In this document: positions 49,029-56,476 of the stretch, piece after piece
How the letters are laid out: every line of letters begins with the position of its first letter
How positions within the stretch are numbered: the first letter of the stretch is position 1
From: AC-49 sp963817035
GTDB lineage: Bacteria; Actinomycetota; Thermoleophilia; Solirubrobacterales; Solirubrobacteraceae
DNA: 64,000 bases
NCBI GenBank assembly: GCA_963817035.1
Contig: CAWFMM010000004.1
Coordinates: 1,798,001-1,862,000 of the forward strand
Direction of reading: 5' to 3'
Notes under the pieces: model-generated
What the model was told of the DNA's origin: nothing
What the model saw: the letters and a program-made list of their open reading frames with translations, nothing else
Databases searched by the model: none
Position numbers and translations under genes: made by a program

Positions 49029-49427
49029 TCACTCCGCCTGGCGGCCGAGCAGGGCGACGAAGCGCTCGATGCGGCGACGCTCGTCATCGGACAGCGGGCC
49101 GTCAAGCGCGACGAGCAGCGTCATCGGGCCGCGATCGGTCGCCCACTTCGTGACGCGGTCGCTGAAGCTCGCACCCAGCCACACCAGCGGCAGCGAGCCC
49201 GCGTGGGTCATGACCGTCCGGTCGAGCTGGTCGCCGGTCGGTTCGCTGCGCAGCACCGAGATCGTCGCGACGTCCAGCGCGCGGGCGACGGAGTGGATCC
49301 CGTCGAGCCCGCTGTCGTCAGGCATCAGCGCGACATCGCCGTCGACGAGCATCTCGGCGGCCCAGCCGGCCGGGGCGCCGTCGAGCGCGGAGGGAACACA
49401 GACGAGGCGAAACAACGGGTCGGCCAT
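49029..49427 (-). CDS. Hypothetical protein in the DUF2237/FAD oxidoreductase operon
   Basis: A 132-aa soluble protein (MADPLFRLVCVPSALDGAPAGWAAEMLVDGDVAL...) with no signal peptide, membrane segment or motif I recognise. A helical C-terminal end (DDERRRIERFVALLGRQAE) is noticeable. It sits 18 nt before the FAD oxidoreductase and 23 nt after the DUF2237 gene, all on the minus strand. The tight spacing supports a real gene in a four-gene operon. Confidence 0.72.
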   Translation of the reverse strand: MADPLFRLVCVPSALDGAPAGWAAEMLVDGDVALMPDDSGLDGIHSVARALDVATISVLRSEPTGDQLDRTVMTHAGSLPLVWLGASFSDRVTKWATDRGPMTLLVALDGPLSDDERRRIERFVALLGRQAE

Positions 49428-49450
49428 GGATGGGACGCTAGTACACGAGG

Positions 49451-49843
49451 TCAGCCGGTGATCGTGCCGGGGTCGGCCGGGACGTCGACCGCGTGCTCGC
49501 GCAGCGCCACCAGCGGGACGATGTCCAGCGCCCGCTCGTGGGTCGAGGCGAGGACGACGAAGGCGGCGGCACCGTCCTCGTAGGCCTGGCGCCAGTTGAC
49601 CGCGGTCACGCACCAGCGGTCGCCGGGGACGAGCCCGGGAAAGTTGTACTCGGGCATCGGCGTGCTCAGGTCGTTGCCGATCGAGCGCTGGTGCTCGAGG
49701 AACTCCGCCGTCACGACGGCGCAGATCGTGTGGCTGCCACGGTCGTCGACGCTCGTGCGACAGCAGCCGTCGCGGAAGAAGCCGGTCATCGGGTCGGTGC
49801 CGCACGCCTCGAGCGCCTGGCCCAGAACGTTTCGCTCGGTCAT
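49451..49843 (-). CDS. DUF2237 family protein
   Basis: A 130-aa protein matching the DUF2237 pattern: NVLGQALEACGTDPMTGFFRDGCCRTSVDDRGSHTICAVVTAEFL with a Cys pair, GNDLSTPMPEYNFPGLVPGDRWCVTAVNWRQAYEDGAAAFVVLASTHERALDIV. The function of DUF2237 is unknown; the clustered Cys and Asp suggest metal binding. The start ATG 49843 adjoins an 18-base conserved element shared with secreted-protein genes. First gene of a minus-strand operon with a hypothetical, an FAD oxidoreductase and a phosphatase. Confidence 0.88.
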   Translation of the reverse strand: MTERNVLGQALEACGTDPMTGFFRDGCCRTSVDDRGSHTICAVVTAEFLEHQRSIGNDLSTPMPEYNFPGLVPGDRWCVTAVNWRQAYEDGAAAFVVLASTHERALDIVPLVALREHAVDVPADPGTITG

Positions 49844-49860
49844 GTCGCGAGCCTTACACA
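49843..49860 (+). promoter_or_regulatory. Conserved upstream element, copy 1 (before first PKD gene)
   Basis: TGTCGCGAGCCTTACACA, identical at 17 of 18 bases to the element before the NHL-repeat gene and related to the one before the second PKD gene. The TTACAC hexamer is followed by a 17-bp gap and TGATTT, which could be a -35/-10 pair. It is 87 nt before the PKD start and touches the divergent DUF2237 start codon. Confidence 0.6.
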
Positions 49861-49947
49861 ACGCGTGCGACGGCGTTGATTTTCGGAAACCCGGTGCGGA
49901 CCTACCTTGGCGGCAGTTGGAAAAACCGAAACCACTGGAGGAAGTCC

Positions 49948-51333
49948 ATGATCACCAATCGCACCATCTCAATCACCCGCAGGACCGTCACGATGGCGTT
50001 CGCCCTGCTGCTGTTCGCGGTCGCATTCCTGGCCGCCGCTCACCCCGCCGGAGCGATCCCCAACAACAACAACAACGGCGACGACCCGATCCCCCACAAC
50101 GCGGCACCGATCGCGCGGTTCACGATCTCGCCGAATCCGGCGATCGCCGGCCAGCTCCCGCTGGCCGTGGCGCACATCATTCCGGGAGGCGGAGTGCTCG
50201 ACCCGGTCCTCCGTGGCTCTGGCGACGTCGTAACGTTCGACGCGAGCGCGTCGAGCGATGACCACAAGGTCACCAACTACGAATGGGACCTCGACGGCAA
50301 CGGCACCTACGAGACCCACGGCGCCGTGGCCAAGATCGAGCGCAAGCAGTTCTTCTCGACCGGCACATTCACGATCCGTCTGCGGGTCAGTGACGCCGCA
50401 GGCCTCAAGGGCGTCGTCTCTCACCCGCTGGTGGTCCGTCACGCTCCGCACGCCGCGATCTCCGCGAGCGTCGCGGTGCCGCTGGTCGGCCAGCAGGTGA
50501 CCTACAGCGCCGCCGGCTCGACCGGTGACCCCGGCATCGCGAAGTACGACTGGGATCTCGACGGCAACGGCACGTTCGAGACCGCGACCGGCACCACGCC
50601 GTCCGCGGCGACGAGCTACCAGTCCGCAGGCCCGCGCACCGTGGCGGTCCGTGTGACCGACACGATCGGGACGACCGCGGTCGCCTCGGTCAACGAGGTC
50701 GTCAACCAGGCCCCGATCGCGGCATTCACCGCGGCCCCGAGCCCGGCGTTCGTCGGTGAGGTCGTGCACTTCGACGGCTCCTCGTCGAGCGACGACGACC
50801 CGATCGCCGACTACGCGTGGGACCTCGACGGCAACGGCACGTTCGAGACCGACACGAAGGCCGTGCCGACGACGACGATGACCTACGCCGCCGCCCAGAC
50901 GGTGACCGTGCGGCTGCGCGTGACCGACAGCCACGGCGCCCAGAACACGGTCGCGCGTTCGGTCGTGGTCAACCCGGCCCCGGTCGTCACCACGAAGGAC
51001 ACGACCGCGCCGAAGGTGACGATCACCCCGAGCTCGGTCAAGATCAGCCGGCTCGGCAACATCGCGATCAAGGTCACGTGCCCGAAGACCGAGCGTTCGT
51101 GCAGCGGCCGTCTGTCGCTGACCCGCACGTTGCGCGCGCACACGAGCAAGCTCGGAAACGGTGCGTTCCGCATCGGCGGCGGGCAGACCGCGACGGTGCA
51201 CATGCACCTCTCCAAGGCGACCCGCAAGCTGGTCAAGCGCGTGCACACGCTGCGCTCGCAGGCCACCGCGGTCGCCACCGACGCCGCCGGCAACTCGGCG
51301 ACGACGAAGGCGACGGTGAAGATCACGCGCTAG
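49948..51333 (+). CDS. Secreted PKD-repeat protein (first of tandem pair)
   Basis: A 461-aa exported protein. A signal peptide (TVTMAFALLLFAVAFLAAAHPAGA) is followed by three PKD-like beta domains carrying the motif YEWDLDGNGTYET / YDWDLDGNGTFET / YAWDLDGNGTFET. The end is a basic beta domain (KVTCPKTERSCSGRLSLTRTLRAHTSKLGNGAFRIGGGQTATVHMHLSK) with a Cys pair, a module I know from many secreted proteins of this lineage. A GGAGGAAG ribosome site precedes ATG 49948. Role is probably surface or matrix binding, without an assigned ligand. The gene 3' to it is a paralogue. Confidence 0.88.
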   Translation: MITNRTISITRRTVTMAFALLLFAVAFLAAAHPAGAIPNNNNNGDDPIPHNAAPIARFTISPNPAIAGQLPLAVAHIIPGGGVLDPVLRGSGDVVTFDASASSDDHKVTNYEWDLDGNGTYETHGAVAKIERKQFFSTGTFTIRLRVSDAAGLKGVVSHPLVVRHAPHAAISASVAVPLVGQQVTYSAAGSTGDPGIAKYDWDLDGNGTFETATGTTPSAATSYQSAGPRTVAVRVTDTIGTTAVASVNEVVNQAPIAAFTAAPSPAFVGEVVHFDGSSSSDDDPIADYAWDLDGNGTFETDTKAVPTTTMTYAAAQTVTVRLRVTDSHGAQNTVARSVVVNPAPVVTTKDTTAPKVTITPSSVKISRLGNIAIKVTCPKTERSCSGRLSLTRTLRAHTSKLGNGAFRIGGGQTATVHMHLSKATRKLVKRVHTLRSQATAVATDAAGNSATTKATVKITR

Positions 51334-51359
51334 ACGCAAGTGCGGTCGCAAACCGTTGC

Positions 51360-51376
51360 GTCACGACGGTTACACA
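51360..51376 (+). promoter_or_regulatory. Conserved upstream element, copy 2 (before second PKD gene)
   Basis: GTCACGACGGTTACACA, 14 of 17 bases shared with copies 1 and 3 and ending in the same TTACACA. Downstream, GTGCGACGGC follows after four bases exactly as in copy 1. It lies 54 nt before the second PKD start. Confidence 0.55.
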
Positions 51377-51382
51377 TGGAGT

Positions 51383-51411
51383 GCGACGGCCCTGATTCTC
51401 AGGGCCGTCGC
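51383..51411. terminator. Perfect hairpin between the two PKD genes
   Basis: GCGACGGCCCTGA-TTC-TCAGGGCCGTCGC: perfect 13-base arms with a three-base loop. It falls inside the 97-nt gap between the tandem PKD genes, overlapping the region aligned with copy 1's downstream sequence. It could be a terminator for the first gene or part of the second gene's leader. Confidence 0.6.
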
Positions 51412-51430
51412 GCGTTCGTAGGTTGGTTCC

Positions 51431-52741
51431 ATGACCACTTCGCGCTCGACCTCGACGTTCCGCCGGACCCTCACCGCTGCTCTGGTCGTCGCAATCTGCG
51501 CACTGCTCGGTACCGCCCACCCGGCTGGCGCCCTGCCGATCGGAACGGGCGGCAACACCGGTCCGCAGAACCCGGCGCCGGTCGCTCAGTTCACGATCTC
51601 GCCCAACCCGGCGTTCGTCAGCACACAGCCGGTCTTCCAGGCCCGCTCGCTCGTCAGCGGCGCGGCGTCGACTGCGCTCTACGGCAATGGCGATCTCGTC
51701 ACGGTCAGCGCCTCGGCGACCGACGCCGACGGCATCGCGAGCTACGAGTGGGACCTCGACGGCGACGGCACGTTCGAGACCGGCCCGACGACGAAGGTTC
51801 GCTCGCTTCACTACTTCCGCACCGGGACGATCACGGTCCGCCTGCGCGTGACCGACAACGCCGGCCAGTCGACCGTCGTCTCGCACGTGCTCGTCGTCCA
51901 CCGCGCCCCGAAGGCGGGGATCGGCTCCCAGCAGGCGCCCGTTGGCGTGATCGGCGAGCAGTTCAAGCTCTACCCACAGGGCTCGTCGGGTGACCCGGGC
52001 ATCGCACGCTACGAGTGGGACGTCACCGGCGACGGCGTGACCGACATCACGACGTCCTCCAACGGCCCGGTGCCCGCGGTCTTCCACACGCTCGGCCAGC
52101 ACACCGTGCATCTCAAGGTCGTCGACACCCTCGGCGCCAGCGCGACCGCCTCGCTGACCCTGACGATCCAGCCCAAGCCGACCGCGGCGTTCACGTCCGC
52201 GCCGAACCCGGCGGTGGTCGGTGAGACCGTCCACTTCGACGCCTCCGGTTCGACCGACGACGGCTCGATCGTCGACTACCAGTGGGACCTCGACGGCGAC
52301 GGACAGTTCGAGACCGACACCCACGGCGTCCCGACCGTGACGATGGCCTACCCGACTGCGCGCCGCATCGACGTCAGCGTGCTCGTCATCGACAACCAGG
52401 GCGCCGGCGACGTCGCCACCCACGAGCTGATCGTCAACCCGATCGTCGTCAACACGCTGCCCGACCGCGTCGCCCACGCGGTGAAGCTGACGCCGAAGCC
52501 CGGCCCCGCCGGCACTCTCGTCGTCGGCGTCACGTGCCCGAAGATCGAGCGCGCCTGCACCGGCCGCGTGACCGCCGCCGGCGCCAGCGGAACCTTCGCC
52601 CTCAGCGCCGGCCGGTCCACCACCGTGCGCCTGCACCTCTCCGCCGCCGCACGCAAGCACCGCTCATCCATCAAGACCACCGCCACCACCACCGACGCCG
52701 CCGGCAACACCGCGAAGTCCTCGGCCACCGTCAAGATCTGA
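51431..52741 (+). CDS. Secreted PKD-repeat protein (second of tandem pair)
   Basis: A 436-aa paralogue of the preceding gene. Signal peptide (RTLTAALVVAICALLGTAHPAGA), then three PKD-like units with YEWDLDGDGTFET, YEWDVTGDGVTD and YQWDLDGDGQFET. The ending is the same Cys-bearing beta module (VGVTCPKIERACTGRVTAAGA...GRSTTVRLHLSAAARKHRSSIKTTATTTDAAGNTAKSS). The two products share layout and signal-peptide end HPAGA, so they arose by duplication. ATG 51431 is the start. A perfect 18-bp hairpin follows the stop. Confidence 0.88.
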   Translation: MTTSRSTSTFRRTLTAALVVAICALLGTAHPAGALPIGTGGNTGPQNPAPVAQFTISPNPAFVSTQPVFQARSLVSGAASTALYGNGDLVTVSASATDADGIASYEWDLDGDGTFETGPTTKVRSLHYFRTGTITVRLRVTDNAGQSTVVSHVLVVHRAPKAGIGSQQAPVGVIGEQFKLYPQGSSGDPGIARYEWDVTGDGVTDITTSSNGPVPAVFHTLGQHTVHLKVVDTLGASATASLTLTIQPKPTAAFTSAPNPAVVGETVHFDASGSTDDGSIVDYQWDLDGDGQFETDTHGVPTVTMAYPTARRIDVSVLVIDNQGAGDVATHELIVNPIVVNTLPDRVAHAVKLTPKPGPAGTLVVGVTCPKIERACTGRVTAAGASGTFALSAGRSTTVRLHLSAAARKHRSSIKTTATTTDAAGNTAKSSATVKI

Positions 52742-52756
52742 GCCACTCAGGACCGC

Positions 52757-52795
52757 GGGCCCCCGTATGGGCAATAGTTGCCCATACGGGGGCCC
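52757..52795. terminator. Perfect 18-bp stem hairpin after the tandem PKD genes
   Basis: Arms GGGCCCCCGTATGGGCAA (52757-52774) and TTGCCCATACGGGGGCCC (52778-52795) pair perfectly around a TAG loop. It lies between the stop of the second PKD gene and the convergent cyclase stop at 52837. Very stable and symmetric, so probably a shared bidirectional terminator. Confidence 0.8.
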
Positions 52796-52836
52796 ACGCC
52801 TGGATGCCCACCAAAAGAACCCCGAGCGCCCCGGCC

Positions 52837-54579
52837 CTACTCCTCCCTCGCCGCGCTGTTCGCGCCCTCGGAAAACGTCCACACCTCGACGCTGGCGGCT
52901 CGCCCGCGCACCTCCACCTCCCCGACGCTCACAAGACCCGCGCCATCCGACAGCAACGCCACGGTCGACGCAGCGATAACCACTGGGCACCCGAGCTCCT
53001 TCGTCATCCCCTGCAACCGCGCCGCCGTATTCGTCGTGTCCCCGACCGCCGCGTACTCCAGCCGCCGCGCCGACCCCACGTTCCCCGACATCACCGGCCC
53101 GCTGCACACACCGACCCCGACCGAAAACGGCTCCGCAATGCCGGCGCCGAGAGCCCACTCGTTGAACCGAGCCAGGCGCGCCCCGACCATCTCCCGCGCC
53201 GCCGCCACCGCCCGATCCGCATGATCGTCGGACGGCAACGGCGCCCCGAAAACGGCCATGATCCCGTCACCCATATAGGCCACCACCGTCCCGCCATGAT
53301 CGAGAATCGCGTCGCTCATCTCGGCCAGATAGCGGTTGAGCATCTCGATCACCTGCTCGGCCTCCATCTGCTCGGCGATCGTCGTGAACGACCGCAGGTC
53401 GCAGAACAGCACCGTGCTCTGAAGCCGCGTCCCGCCGAGGCGCAGCTCGTCGTCCGCCTGGGCGACGACCTCGTCGACGACCTCCGGCGGGACGAAGCGC
53501 GAAAACGCGACCCGCAGGCGCTGGCGGTCGCGCACGTCGGTCGCGTAGGCGACCGCGAGCGTGCCGAAGAACGCCAGCAGCAACGCGAGCGCCGGGGCGA
53601 CGACCGGCAGGATCGTGCCGCCGTCGAACGCGAGCTGGGCGACGACGGCGTAGACGAGCGCGAAGACGACCGGGACCGGCAGCCAGCGCAGGCCGGTCAG
53701 CCGCAGCGCGCTCAGCGGCACGACCAGCCCGGCGAGCACGATGAGCAGCACGCTCAGCCAGCCGGCGGCAGCGCGCAGCGGGAAGCCGCGCAGGATCGTG
53801 GCGATCGCGTTGGCCTGGATCTCCGGGCCGGGCATGTTGTCGCCAGAAGCGGCCTGATGGATGTCGTGGAGGGAAGGATCGGTGCCCCCGACGACCACGA
53901 CCTTGCCTCGAAAGGCCGACGCCGGGGCTTTGCCGGCAACGACGTCGGAGAAGTGGATGGTCGGGATCGTCCCGGCCGGCCCGGCAAAGTCGATCCACGC
54001 GCCGTCGCCGGAGAACGCGCCGCGATCGATCGTGCGTCCGGCTCGCCGCGCGGCGGCGACAGCGAACGTCGGTAGACCCTGGTCGTCGTACTCAAGCTGG
54101 CGGAAGACACCGCCGCGAGCGCGGAAGTTGCCGCTCCCGGCAACGGCGCGAAGCGAACCAACATCCAGATTGCTTTGCCCGTTGTCGATGATCGTCGTCG
54201 CCAGCACGACATTCCCGGCGCGACGAACGGCGTTGAACAGGGCTCGGTCGTCGGCGTCTTCGGTCGGCCCGTCGAACGCGAGATCGACCGCGATGACCCG
54301 GGCGCCCGCGCGGCGCAACCTGTCGATCACGCGTGCATCGAGCCGTCGGGGCAAGGGAGGCCGGACGTTGAGGTCGCCCAGCGTCTGCGCATCGATCCCC
54401 ACCAGCACCACATCCCGAGGCGGCTTCTGCGTCCCTCGCACCGAGAACCGCGCGTCCACCGTCGACAGCTCCGGCCGCCGCGTCACGTGCGTGGCGTAGG
54501 CGAGCAGCGCCAGCGCAGCGGCGGCCACGCCGACCACGCCGAGCAGGACGGCCCTGCGTCGCTGACGCCGCGTACGCAC
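52837..54579 (-). CDS. CHASE2-domain class III nucleotide cyclase
   Basis: A 580-aa membrane sensor-cyclase. One N-terminal helix (about 10-30) is followed by an extracytoplasmic CHASE2 sensor (about 35-265), three membrane helices (272-345) and a class III cyclase domain (about 385-560). Metal-binding Asp394 (LFCDLRSFT) and Asp438 (MGDGIMAVFG), and the transition-state pair Asn517/Arg521 (GDTTNTAARL), are present. The lysine that reads adenine in canonical adenylate cyclases is Ala434 (VAYMGDG), so the product (cAMP or other) should be verified. It is convergent with the PKD genes and divergent from the NHL-repeat gene; a CRP-type gene lies 2 kb away. Confidence 0.88.
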   Translation of the reverse strand: MRTRRQRRRAVLLGVVGVAAAALALLAYATHVTRRPELSTVDARFSVRGTQKPPRDVVLVGIDAQTLGDLNVRPPLPRRLDARVIDRLRRAGARVIAVDLAFDGPTEDADDRALFNAVRRAGNVVLATTIIDNGQSNLDVGSLRAVAGSGNFRARGGVFRQLEYDDQGLPTFAVAAARRAGRTIDRGAFSGDGAWIDFAGPAGTIPTIHFSDVVAGKAPASAFRGKVVVVGGTDPSLHDIHQAASGDNMPGPEIQANAIATILRGFPLRAAAGWLSVLLIVLAGLVVPLSALRLTGLRWLPVPVVFALVYAVVAQLAFDGGTILPVVAPALALLLAFFGTLAVAYATDVRDRQRLRVAFSRFVPPEVVDEVVAQADDELRLGGTRLQSTVLFCDLRSFTTIAEQMEAEQVIEMLNRYLAEMSDAILDHGGTVVAYMGDGIMAVFGAPLPSDDHADRAVAAAREMVGARLARFNEWALGAGIAEPFSVGVGVCSGPVMSGNVGSARRLEYAAVGDTTNTAARLQGMTKELGCPVVIAASTVALLSDGAGLVSVGEVEVRGRAASVEVWTFSEGANSAAREE

Positions 54580-54604
54580 GGACGCAGGGTAGTCGGCGCC
54601 CCCC

Positions 54605-54626
54605 CTGTGTCGCGAGCGTTACACAG
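54605..54626. promoter_or_regulatory. Conserved upstream element, copy 3, with inverted repeat (before NHL-repeat gene)
   Basis: TGTCGCGAGCGTTACACA (54608-54625) is 17/18 identical to copy 1. Here it is also framed by a perfect inverted repeat CTGTGT-N10-ACACAG. It lies between the divergent cyclase and NHL-repeat genes, 70 nt before the latter, so it could serve either. Confidence 0.6.
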
Positions 54627-54695
54627 CATCTGTCACCGTCACCTACGACGGCCCACCCTCGCCGCACTTACCGTGGTTGCCACGGGTTCCAAGCC

Positions 54696-56471
54696 ATGAC
54701 TGCAATGACCAAACACCGCCACGCTCTCGCCGGCGCCGCCATCGTCGTCGCGATCCTCGCGATGCCGACGGCACCCGGTCGTACCCAGGCTCCCACGCCG
54801 GCCGGGGACGGCACGATCTCCACCCTCGCCGGCACGACGGCGGGCTTCGCCGGCGACGGCGGCCCAGCAAACCAGGCGCTGATCGACACCCCGCGCGACG
54901 TCGCGTTCATCGCCGCCAACACTGTCCTGATCGCCGATACCGCCAACAACCGCATCCGCCAGGTCGCGCCCAACGGGATCATCACGACCGTCGCCGGAAC
55001 CGGCAACCCGGGTCTCTCCGGCGACGGCGCCCGTGCGGGCAGCGCCGATCTCGACCACCCCAGCGGCGTCACGTCGCTGTCCGGCGGCGCCTACCTGATC
55101 GCCGACACCGCCAACAACCGCATCCGCAAGGTCGCCGCCGACGGCACGATCACCACCGTCGCCGGCACGACGCAGGGCTTCGGCGGCGACGGCGGCCCGG
55201 CCACGAGCGCGAAGCTCGACTCGCCCAGCGACACCGCGGCGCTCGCCGACGGCGGCTTCCTGATCGCCGACACCGGCAATAGCCGCATCCGAAAGGTCGC
55301 CGCCGACGGCACGATCACGACGATCGCCGGCGCGGTCCCGGGCTTCGGCGGCGATGGCGGCCCGGCCCGCAGCGCCGAGCTCAACCATCCGCGCGACGTC
55401 GCGGTCGGCTCCGACAACGCGATCCTGATCGCCGACACCGCCAACAACCGCATCCGCCGGATCGCCACCGACGGGACGATCGCGACCGTCGCGGGCGGCG
55501 CGGGAGCGGGCCTGTCAGGCGACGGCGATCCTGCCGTCAGCGCCCAGCTCAACGCGCCGTTCAGCGTCGCCGCGCTTCCGCACGGCGGCTTCCTGTTCGC
55601 CGACACCGCCAACAATCGCGTGCGCCGCGTCACGCCGCTCGGCGCCATCTTCAGCGTCGCCGGCACGACCGTGGGCAACGCCGGCAACGGTTCGCCGGCC
55701 AAGGGGGCGAAGCTCGACCAGCCGGGCGCGGTGACCGTCAACCCCAGCGGCGGCTTCCTCGTCGCCGACACGGCCAACGCGACGGTCCGCGCCGTCAGCG
55801 ACGTCGGCGCGATCCCGCCCGCGGTTCCCGGGCGCTCGGTCGACGTCAATCCGGTCGCCAACGGGACGATGGTCCAGCCGACCGGGACTCAGGCGTTTCA
55901 GCCGCTGCTCGAGAAGGACCTCGTCCCCGTCGGCTCACAGGTCAACGCGGTCACCGGCGTGATCGCCGTGACCTCGGCGCTTGACTCCACCGGCGTCCAG
56001 CAGACCGCCAACCTCTTCCAGGGCTCGTTCACCGTCACCCAGGCCAACGACGCGACCCAGGGCCTGACGACGCAGTTCCGCCTGCCGCCGGTCACCGATT
56101 GCCTGACGACGGCCACGCGCCGCGGGCTCGCTCATAGCGCCCGCGCGCACGCCGCAACGACCAAGCCCAAGGCGAAGAAGAAGACGACCAAGAAGCGCAA
56201 GCCGGCCGCCAAGCCCAAGCCGCGCTCCAAGAAGACGACCCATGGCCTGTGGGTCACCGAGACCGGCGGCCACTGGCGCACCGCGACCGGCTCAGCGTCC
56301 GCCGTCGCGATCGGCACCCAGTGGCACACGACCCTGACCTGCGCCGGAACGCGGATCGGCGTTCACCAGGGCGTCGTCGCCGTCTTCGACCGCGTTCACC
56401 AGAAGACCGTCGTCCTCAAGGCCGGCCAGTCGCAGCTGTTCAAGTCGGTCAGCACCCACCAGGGCAGCTGA
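54696..56471 (+). CDS. Secreted NHL-repeat protein with FecR-like C-terminal domain
   Basis: A 591-aa exported protein. The signal peptide (HALAGAAIVVAILAMPTAPGRTQA) leads into a beta-propeller of about six NHL repeats of 55-56 residues, each with a core LIADTANNRIRKVAADGTITTVAGT and GDGGPA spacer (about 35-365). A FecR-like beta domain follows (LVPVGSQVNAVTGVIAVTSALD, then VAIGTQWHTTLTCAGTRIGVHQGVVAVFD), interrupted by a Lys/Pro-rich segment (KPKAKKKTTKKRKPAAKPKPRSKK) that may bind acidic polymers. Start ATG 54696, an alternative being 54705. Shares its upstream element with the PKD genes. Confidence 0.87.
   Translation: MTAMTKHRHALAGAAIVVAILAMPTAPGRTQAPTPAGDGTISTLAGTTAGFAGDGGPANQALIDTPRDVAFIAANTVLIADTANNRIRQVAPNGIITTVAGTGNPGLSGDGARAGSADLDHPSGVTSLSGGAYLIADTANNRIRKVAADGTITTVAGTTQGFGGDGGPATSAKLDSPSDTAALADGGFLIADTGNSRIRKVAADGTITTIAGAVPGFGGDGGPARSAELNHPRDVAVGSDNAILIADTANNRIRRIATDGTIATVAGGAGAGLSGDGDPAVSAQLNAPFSVAALPHGGFLFADTANNRVRRVTPLGAIFSVAGTTVGNAGNGSPAKGAKLDQPGAVTVNPSGGFLVADTANATVRAVSDVGAIPPAVPGRSVDVNPVANGTMVQPTGTQAFQPLLEKDLVPVGSQVNAVTGVIAVTSALDSTGVQQTANLFQGSFTVTQANDATQGLTTQFRLPPVTDCLTTATRRGLAHSARAHAATTKPKAKKKTTKKRKPAAKPKPRSKKTTHGLWVTETGGHWRTATGSASAVAIGTQWHTTLTCAGTRIGVHQGVVAVFDRVHQKTVVLKAGQSQLFKSVSTHQGS
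54927..55790 (+). repeat. Tandem NHL-repeat DNA units
   Basis: Direct repeats of 165-168 nt inside the NHL-repeat gene; the core LIADTANNRIR codons recur at about 54927, 55095, 55260, 55425 and later more divergently. The DNA units from 55095 to 55320 are nearly identical over long stretches, suggesting recent duplication. Confidence 0.75.
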
Positions 56472-56476
56472 CGCGC

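Noticed and set aside
54605..54626. CTGTGT-N10-ACACAG as a classical CRP site
   Set aside because: The spacing (TGTG-N12-CACA) is longer than the CRP consensus TGTGA-N6-TCACA, so I report it only as part of the shared element.
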